20,582 nucleotides of DNA from an uncultured Clostridia bacterium (GTDB taxonomy: Bacteria; Bacillota; Clostridia; RUG12999). Made by a program: the position numbers and the translations under genes. Positions 14,979-20,582 of this stretch are shown piece by piece. The notes under the pieces are model-generated. The model did no database searches. It saw nothing but the letters and a program-made list of their open reading frames with translations, and was not told where the DNA came from. Each line of letters begins with the position of its first letter. Within the stretch, counting starts at the first letter, position 1. The stretch covers positions 1 through 20,582 of the forward strand of contig CATIYX010000188.1 in NCBI GenBank assembly GCA_949739095.1, given 5' to 3'.

Positions 14979-15941
14979 ATGCGCCTCAACATAGCAGAAA
15001 AGACGGCAAGAGTAAAACCAACACACCCCTCCACCCGAGGAGCGTTACATAAAAACCAATTGCAGTTATACACGTTGCTGGCAGTGCCGATTCTTTTGGT
15101 GTTCGTTTTTTGCTACCTGCCGATGGTCGGTATTATTATTGCATTTAAGGATTACCGCTATAACACAGGAATATTCGGGAGCAAATGGTGCGGACTGAAA
15201 AATTTTGAGTTTTTCTTCAGGTCGGATGATTTCCTGAAAATCACATGGAACACCCTGTATTTAAACTTTTTATTTATCGCATTTGGTATATTTTTCGCCC
15301 TGGTGGTGGCGATATTGTTATATGACGTTAAAAAAAGGGCGGCGGTAAAAACGTTCCAGACCGTCCTGATTACGCCGTATTTCCTGTCGTGGGTTGTGGT
15401 ATCCTATATGGTCTACGGTTTCCTAAGTCCGCAAAACGGACTTTTGAACAGCGTACTGCAATCTTTGGGAATGGAAACATATGATTGGTATTCAAAACCC
15501 GATGCATGGCCGGTGATTTTGGTTGTGCTGTCCATATGGAAGAATGTCGGCATGGACTCCGTTTTGTATTATGCCGCGCTGATGAGTATTGACGACAGCC
15601 TTTTTGAAGCGGCGGACCTGGATGGCGCCGGTAGGCTTCAAAAGATTTTACATATTACAATTCCTTCTCTGGTACCTATTATAATCATAACAGCGATTTT
15701 GAAAATCGGAAATATTTTCCGTGCAGATTTCGGTTTGTTCTATCAGATTACGCGTGACTCAGGCGCGCTGTATGATGTGACGGACGTTATTGATACCTAT
15801 ATTTTCAGAACCATGCGTACGGTGGGGAACATGGGTATGTCAACAGCGGTTGGTTTTTTGCAGGGTATTGTGGGGATGGTTATGGTGATACTGACAAACA
15901 AACTCAGCAAACGTATCGATCCGGATGCGGGACTGTTTTAA
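14979..15941 (+). CDS. Carbohydrate ABC transporter permease, LplB/UgpA-like (CUT1)
   Basis: A 320-residue inner-membrane permease with six predicted membrane segments, beginning around residue 30 (LYTLLAVPILLVFVFCYLP). The cytoplasmic EAA loop, which docks the ATPase, is at about 209-230 (EAADLDGAGRLQKILHITIP). CUT1 permeases import oligosaccharides or polyol-like sugars with a second permease and a binding lipoprotein. A GTG at 14961 opens the frame, but it has no ribosome site, while the ATG at 14979 has GGGAG at 14963-14967. First gene of the operon, 12 nt before the second permease. No ATP-binding subunit is encoded nearby. Confidence 0.9.
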   Translation: MRLNIAEKTARVKPTHPSTRGALHKNQLQLYTLLAVPILLVFVFCYLPMVGIIIAFKDYRYNTGIFGSKWCGLKNFEFFFRSDDFLKITWNTLYLNFLFIAFGIFFALVVAILLYDVKKRAAVKTFQTVLITPYFLSWVVVSYMVYGFLSPQNGLLNSVLQSLGMETYDWYSKPDAWPVILVVLSIWKNVGMDSVLYYAALMSIDDSLFEAADLDGAGRLQKILHITIPSLVPIIIITAILKIGNIFRADFGLFYQITRDSGALYDVTDVIDTYIFRTMRTVGNMGMSTAVGFLQGIVGMVMVILTNKLSKRIDPDAGLF

Positions 15942-15953
15942 GGAGGTGGCGTG

Positions 15954-16835
15954 ATGAAAAAAACAAAGAATCTGTCTCAAATCGTATTAATTGCAATTTT
16001 TGTCCTTTTATGCGTCGTCTTTTTGGTGCCGTTCCTGCTGGTGCTCAGCGTGTCGTTCTCCAATGAAATAGACGTTATGAACTACGGCTACAGCATGATA
16101 CCAAAGCATTTTGATACTGCGGCATACAGATATGTTTTCAAAAATGCCAAAACGGTGCTGGACGCCTATGCAGTGACCTTTGGGTTTTCAAGTTTGACCA
16201 TGGTGCTGTCGGTGCTGGTGATGGCAATGGCGGCATATCCGCTCAGCAGAAGTTATCTGCGCGGCAGAAAAGGAATTTCATTTTACTTCTATTTTACCAT
16301 GCTGTTTTCAGGCGGAATGGTGCCGAGCTATATTTTGATTACTCAATACCTGCACCTGGGCAACTCATTTTGGGTATATGTGCTGCCGTCACTGGTCAAT
16401 GTGTGGTATGTATTCATGATGCGAACGTTCTTTTCCGGCACGCCGGAGGAAATTTATGAATCTGCGCTGATTGACGGAGCAAATGAATATACCATTCTGT
16501 TCCGTATTGTTTTACCGATTTCAAAACCTGTGATTGCAACCATTGCGCTGTTTATGTTCCTTGCAAAATGGAACGACTGGATGACGGCGCTGCTTTATAT
16601 TGACAACCAGCGGCTGGTCAGCCTGCAATATCTTTTGCAGAGAATTCTGAAAAATATCGAACTGCTTCAGAATATGCAGGTGGGCAGTATAGAATCGCAG
16701 GCGGCTGCAGATATTCCGGCGGAAACTGTCCGCATGGCAATGGCGATTGTCGTTGCGGGTCCCGCGCTGATTGTCTTCCCCTTCTTCCAGAAATATTTTG
16801 TCAAGGGGCTGACGGTTGGCTCGGTCAAAGGATAA
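15954..16835 (+). CDS. Carbohydrate ABC transporter permease, LplC/YtcP-like (CUT1)
   Basis: A 293-residue second permease subunit. Membrane segments begin at about residue 12 (VLIAIFVLLCVVFLVPFLLVLSV). The EAA loop is at about 168-190 (ESALIDGANEYTILFRIVLP), and the ending FFQKYFVKGLTVGSVKG is highly typical of the YtcP/LplC branch. It forms a heterodimer with the preceding permease. AGGAGG (15941-15946) precedes both a GTG at 15951 (4 nt) and the ATG at 15954 (7 nt); the ATG is preferred. The ribosome site directly follows the stop of the preceding gene, supporting coupled expression. Confidence 0.92.
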   Translation: MKKTKNLSQIVLIAIFVLLCVVFLVPFLLVLSVSFSNEIDVMNYGYSMIPKHFDTAAYRYVFKNAKTVLDAYAVTFGFSSLTMVLSVLVMAMAAYPLSRSYLRGRKGISFYFYFTMLFSGGMVPSYILITQYLHLGNSFWVYVLPSLVNVWYVFMMRTFFSGTPEEIYESALIDGANEYTILFRIVLPISKPVIATIALFMFLAKWNDWMTALLYIDNQRLVSLQYLLQRILKNIELLQNMQVGSIESQAAADIPAETVRMAMAIVVAGPALIVFPFFQKYFVKGLTVGSVKG

Positions 16836-16911
16836 AAACGTACAGTTTATAGAGGAAAATTTCATTTTAGCATAAATATCAGGAAAATCCAAAAAAGAAA
16901 GGAAGAGAGAA

Positions 16912-18369
16912 ATGAAAAAGAAAACACGGGTACTCATTGGGGCGCTTGCTATGGCGCTGGCGGCGACATCACTTGCCGGCTGCGGAAATGGCGGAGAAAC
17001 GAAGGACGGGGAGATTACATCCTTAACATGGTATGCTCCCGGGGATGCACAGTCAGACCAAGCTGCTGTGATGGAAAAGGTAAACGAGCAGCTTGCGGAA
17101 AAAATAGGTGCGAAAGTGGATTTGATTTTTGTTGACGTGGGAGCGTTTGAAGAACGCATGAGAATGAAGATGGCGGCGGGAGAAGCGTTTGATGTGTCCT
17201 TTGTGGGCTATTGCAATCCCTATGACGCAGTCGTCAAAAACGGCGGCCTCTATCCGCTGGAAAAATTGATAGACGAAGATGCGCCTAAGCTGAAAGAATC
17301 GGTTCCGGACTATCTGTGGCAGGCGGTTCGCGCCGATGATGATATTTTTGCTGTGCCAAACGAACAGACCATGGCGGCGTGCCGTGGTGCGTTTCTCAAA
17401 AAAGATTTGGTTGAAAAATATCATTTTGACACAAGCAAAATCAAAGGCATGGACGATTTGGAAGAATTCCTGGCACTGGTGAAACAGAACGACTCGGATC
17501 TCTATCCGCTGCAGGTAAAAGCGGGTCCGTGGATGTGGGCCGATATGGAATATGAAGAGATTACAAGCGGCTTGACAGACCTTGCCATTCGCATCGGAGA
17601 CGATTCTCTTCAGGTGGTTGATATCTATGAAACACCGGAATATCAGCATGGTTTAAAGAAACTCCGCGAATGGTTTGAAAAAGGCTATATCAGACCCGAC
17701 ATTGCCAGCATGACCGGCGACACCACAGAAGTCAGCGCAGGAAAATATGCTGTCACGCTGGGAACGACAAAACCGGGCGCTGAGGCAGAGATTTTTAACC
17801 GTTATGGCTATGAAGTGGAAATGGTTGAAATTATTCCGCCCTATCTGAAAACAGAGGCAACCAAGGCGACAATGACCGGCATCGGTGCAAAATCCAAAAA
17901 TCCGAAAAAGGCGATTGAACTCATTGAGCTCGTCAACACAGACAAAGAATTCTATAATACGATTTGCTTCGGTATCGAAGGAAAACACTATGAAAAACAG
18001 CAGGACGGCAAAGCAAAAATAATTGCCAACAGCGGCTGGGACAATGGTTCAGGTGCATGGAAATTCGGCAACCAGTTCAACGCAATACTGCTGGACGGTC
18101 AGCAGGACGATCTTTGGGAAGCAACTAAAAAACAGAACGATGATGCTGCCAAATCTTTGGTGCTTGGGTTTACGTTCGACACAGACCCTGTTGTGAACTA
18201 TATGTCACAGATTGCGACCGTGACGCAGAAATATAAAGTGCGGAACACCGGCGCAGAGGACCCTGCAAACTATTGGGATACCTACCTTGCGGAGCTGAAA
18301 ACAGCAGGGCGCGATGAAGTGAAAGCGGAACTACAAAGACAGCTGGACGAATTCAAAAAGAACAGATAA
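16912..18369 (+). CDS. Solute-binding lipoprotein of the carbohydrate ABC transporter
   Basis: A 485-residue extracellular solute-binding protein of the family 1 type, long as in LplA/YtcQ relatives. The lipoprotein signal has a KKKTR start, a hydrophobic core and lipobox LAGC, with Cys24 the lipidated residue. After a short glycine-rich linker the mature domain begins ITSLTWYAPGD. It should be anchored to the outer face of the membrane and deliver sugar to the two permeases just upstream. The AAAGGAAG ribosome site lies about 8 nt before the ATG. The 76-bp gap before it holds no clear promoter. A hairpin follows the gene. The sugar cannot be told from sequence alone. Confidence 0.92.
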   Translation: MKKKTRVLIGALAMALAATSLAGCGNGGETKDGEITSLTWYAPGDAQSDQAAVMEKVNEQLAEKIGAKVDLIFVDVGAFEERMRMKMAAGEAFDVSFVGYCNPYDAVVKNGGLYPLEKLIDEDAPKLKESVPDYLWQAVRADDDIFAVPNEQTMAACRGAFLKKDLVEKYHFDTSKIKGMDDLEEFLALVKQNDSDLYPLQVKAGPWMWADMEYEEITSGLTDLAIRIGDDSLQVVDIYETPEYQHGLKKLREWFEKGYIRPDIASMTGDTTEVSAGKYAVTLGTTKPGAEAEIFNRYGYEVEMVEIIPPYLKTEATKATMTGIGAKSKNPKKAIELIELVNTDKEFYNTICFGIEGKHYEKQQDGKAKIIANSGWDNGSGAWKFGNQFNAILLDGQQDDLWEATKKQNDDAAKSLVLGFTFDTDPVVNYMSQIATVTQKYKVRNTGAEDPANYWDTYLAELKTAGRDEVKAELQRQLDEFKKNR

Positions 18370-18380
18370 ACAGTTAAAAA

Positions 18381-18423
18381 ATTCTCTCAGGCAGAGGGCT
18401 TGGCTTTCCCCGCCTGAGAGAAT
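18381..18423. terminator. Strong hairpin between binding-protein and secreted-protein genes
   Basis: ATTCTCTCAGGC (18381-18392) pairs perfectly with GCCTGAGAGAAT (18412-18423), with a possible inner GGG/CCC pairing. On the plus strand the following bases are CTGTCCTTTCC, a poor T run, so it may act as a 3' stabiliser or a partial terminator. On the minus strand the stem is followed by a T run (complement of AAAAAA at 18376-18381), a better terminator, but no minus-strand gene lies to its right in the window. Confidence 0.55.
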
Positions 18424-18483
18424 CTGTCCTTTCCATAAAGGCGTGTATACGCCCGGAGAAGAAGAAAAGATAGGTGTGAAAAA

Positions 18484-19830
18484 ATGAAAAAACGTTTTTT
18501 GGGAATTTTCCTAGCCGCTATGATGTTTGCGGGCATGACGCATATAACAGCAGCGGCGGACAACATCAGTATCACCCACTGGAACGCGACCACCTCCGTG
18601 TTTGTCGCGCAGCTGGACGGAGAATTGTCGGGAGACGTCGCAGTAACAATCGGTGGCGAAGCGGCGGCTGTACAGACAGCAAATGACGGCGGCAAGACAA
18701 ACATTACGGCAACCCTAAGCACAAAACTTGCGCTGGATACGTGGTATACAGCGGAAATCACAGCGGACGGCAACTCCGTCTGTGCGAAAGAATTTCAGCT
18801 AAAGACATTGCTGAACGATAATTTTGACGGATTCACCGAGAGTACAAGCGGAGAGTTGAGAAAAGTATATCCGGTAAGCGATGGGAGTTATTCCATTGTA
18901 TACGGAGCAGAAGGCGGCAAGCTGAGAATCGTCTATATTCCAAACGGAACAAACAATATGGCGGTCGGCACAACGCGCAGCGATTTCACAACCACGCAGG
19001 CGGACTGGCAGGACTATACATTGGAATTGGACTACTCGGCAGATGAACAATATGTCAACGGAGCCAGAACATATTATCCGGCGCAGCATGTACGAATCGG
19101 CATAGAGGTGCCGGCGGACACAGCTTTTGACCGAAAGGTGGAAGGCAGCATCAATGCCGGTATTGATAACACATTGAACAAGGCGGCTGCATCGCTTACG
19201 ATTGACGGCGATGGTACAGGCGTAAGAACCTTTACATATGGTTCAAGAGCGGTAGCGGGCGCGCAGGATAAAGAATTGACGGCGGCGAGTGCGGCGGCAG
19301 CGCCAATCAATCTCCAGATTGGTATGAAGGACGGAAAGCTGATTTCTTTAGCGAACGGCAAGGTGCTTGCCAACACAGCGATTCCGAGCACTGTTACCAC
19401 AAGAGGCGGCGGATTTGTATTGACCAGCCGTTCAGACGCCAACGGCAGCGGCGGAACCATGACGCATAGCTTGTATGACAACATTAAGGTCTATAAGGCA
19501 GTGGAAAAAAACGGCGTGCTAGGCTACGCAAAAAACATCACCTTTGCCGAAGAAGGTGGCAGAACGACAGTCAGCGGGACGTTGGAGGTGCTGAACCAAA
19601 CCGAATCGGCAAAACCGGTCACGGTGATTGCGGCATTATATAATGCGGAAAACCGCATGACCGCTTTGCGGGTATTGGAGGAGTTTAACGGGCTGACGGC
19701 GGGCGAGAGCCGTACCCAAACTTTTTCGTTTGGCGCCGAAGGGACGGACACAAACAGGCTATACCTTTACCTGCTGGACGATTTGACAGGTTTAACACTG
19801 TATGGCGAACCAATTACGGTATTAAAATAG
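18484..19830 (+). CDS. Secreted three-domain protein, paralogue 1 (function unknown)
   Basis: A 448-residue exported protein. The signal peptide is about residues 1-25 (MKKRFLGIF start, cleavage near TAAA). An Ig-like N-terminal region (about 26-110) is followed by a middle domain (about 110-335) beginning LLNDNFDGF and ending MTHSLYDNIKVYK, the layout of a concanavalin/LamG-like or DUF1080-like jelly roll that may bind carbohydrate. The C-terminal 100 residues (IAALYNAENRM...LYLYLLDDL) resemble the terminal domain found on many clostridial extracellular enzymes. No catalytic residues or cell-wall anchor are recognised. AGGTG at 18472-18476 is 7 nt before the ATG. Its position after the transporter suggests a role in handling the same polysaccharide or sugar. 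The domain assignments are by pattern only. Confidence 0.75.
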   Translation: MKKRFLGIFLAAMMFAGMTHITAAADNISITHWNATTSVFVAQLDGELSGDVAVTIGGEAAAVQTANDGGKTNITATLSTKLALDTWYTAEITADGNSVCAKEFQLKTLLNDNFDGFTESTSGELRKVYPVSDGSYSIVYGAEGGKLRIVYIPNGTNNMAVGTTRSDFTTTQADWQDYTLELDYSADEQYVNGARTYYPAQHVRIGIEVPADTAFDRKVEGSINAGIDNTLNKAAASLTIDGDGTGVRTFTYGSRAVAGAQDKELTAASAAAAPINLQIGMKDGKLISLANGKVLANTAIPSTVTTRGGGFVLTSRSDANGSGGTMTHSLYDNIKVYKAVEKNGVLGYAKNITFAEEGGRTTVSGTLEVLNQTESAKPVTVIAALYNAENRMTALRVLEEFNGLTAGESRTQTFSFGAEGTDTNRLYLYLLDDLTGLTLYGEPITVLK

Positions 19831-19845
19831 AAATGAGGTGCCGAA

Positions 19846-20582
19846 ATGAAACGAAATATTAACAAAAAACTGTTGTCTATTGTTTTAGCAGCCATGATGT
19901 GCATGATGAATATCGGTGCATTTGCAGCGGATTTAAGTGTCACCAGCTGGAACGCGACGACTTCTGTGTTCACTGCACAGCTGAGCGGCGAAGCCTCAGA
20001 CGCCCAAGTGACAATCGGCGGCAAAGCGGCAACGGTAGAAACAGTAAATGCGGACGGCAAAACGACTGTTACGGCATATCCTAGCGAAAAACTCGCATTG
20101 GATACCTTCTATCCTGTGAAGGTAACGGCGGGCGGAAGTACAATCTGTGAAAAAGAAATCAAATTGCAGACATTGCTGAATGATGATTTTGACGAGTTCA
20201 CCGAGAAGACAAGCGGAGACTTGAGAAAAGTATATAATCGGAGCGAAAGCGGTTATGCCACTGTATACGGAACAGAAAACGGCAAACTGAGAATTGTCTA
20301 TATTCCAAACGGAACAAACAATATGGCGGTCGGTACGATACGCAGCGATTTCACAACCACGCAGGCGGACTGGCAGGACTATACATTGGAATTGGACTAC
20401 TCGGCGGATGAACAATATGTCAACGGAGACAGAACGTATTATCCGGCGCAGCACGTGCGAATCGGCATAGAAGTGCCGGCGGATACGGAATTTGGTCGTG
20501 CGACCGCTGGCAGCATTAATGCCGGTATTGATAACACATTGAACAAGGCGGCTGCATCGCTTACGATTGACGGCGATGGTGC
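19846..20582 (+). CDS. Secreted protein, paralogue 2 (cut by window end)
   Basis: An open frame of 245 codons, without a stop, running off the window. The signal peptide is MKRNINKKLLSIVLAAMM... with likely cleavage after AFA at about residue 27. The rest follows paralogue 1 throughout: WNATTSVF-AQL near the start, LLNDDFDEF, and a middle domain nearly identical to it. It starts 15 nt after the paralogue 1 stop, with GAGGTG at 19835-19840 as ribosome site, so the pair is co-transcribed. The C-terminal part is outside the window. The function is unknown; tandem duplication is evident. Confidence 0.8.
   Translation, partial: MKRNINKKLLSIVLAAMMCMMNIGAFAADLSVTSWNATTSVFTAQLSGEASDAQVTIGGKAATVETVNADGKTTVTAYPSEKLALDTFYPVKVTAGGSTICEKEIKLQTLLNDDFDEFTEKTSGDLRKVYNRSESGYATVYGTENGKLRIVYIPNGTNNMAVGTIRSDFTTTQADWQDYTLELDYSADEQYVNGDRTYYPAQHVRIGIEVPADTEFGRATAGSINAGIDNTLNKAAASLTIDGDG

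Overview
The window looks like the origin-proximal part of the chromosome of a Gram-positive anaerobe of the class Clostridia. This is an inference from: the rpmH-rnpA-yidD-yidC-jag order that usually flanks dnaA/oriC; parS sites directly before parAB; a YidC without a periplasmic domain; a reverse rubrerythrin; YesM/YesN-type regulation of a sugar ABC transporter; and Gram-positive promoters and strong AGGAGG-type ribosome sites. Species cannot be told. dnaA/oriC is expected just left of position 1 but is not in the window.

Region 1 (1-2376): the end of rpmH and its terminator, then rnpA, yidD, yidC and jag, tightly packed with ATGA overlaps and closed by a strong terminator. Region 2 (2377-5792): mnmE and tsaD, two tRNA-modification genes. 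Each is preceded by long non-coding DNA holding copies of a structured repeat (two in tandem before mnmE, one before tsaD). The repeat has conserved blocks, stems that change sequence but keep pairing, and a 3' hairpin just before each gene's ribosome site. This is the best candidate for something undescribed. Region 3 (5721-8866): two perfect parS sites, the second built into the tsaD terminator, then a clear promoter, parA, parB and serS. mnmG, rsmG and noc, common neighbours in Firmicutes, are absent.

Region 4 (8867-10765): a 620-bp repetitive tract without a credible gene, an Rrf2 regulator with its own promoter and operator, and a reverse rubrerythrin. Together they suggest an oxidative-stress or Fe-S response module. 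Region 5 (10771-20582): a carbohydrate-uptake locus. On the minus strand lie a YesN-type response regulator, a YesM-type sensor kinase and a TIM-barrel sugar isomerase/epimerase-like protein. Divergent from them are two CUT1-type permeases, a lipoprotein solute-binding protein, and two tandem paralogous secreted proteins, the second cut by the window end. The two-component system probably senses a sugar outside the cell and controls the divergent transporter. The transporter has no ATPase gene here and probably borrows a shared one.
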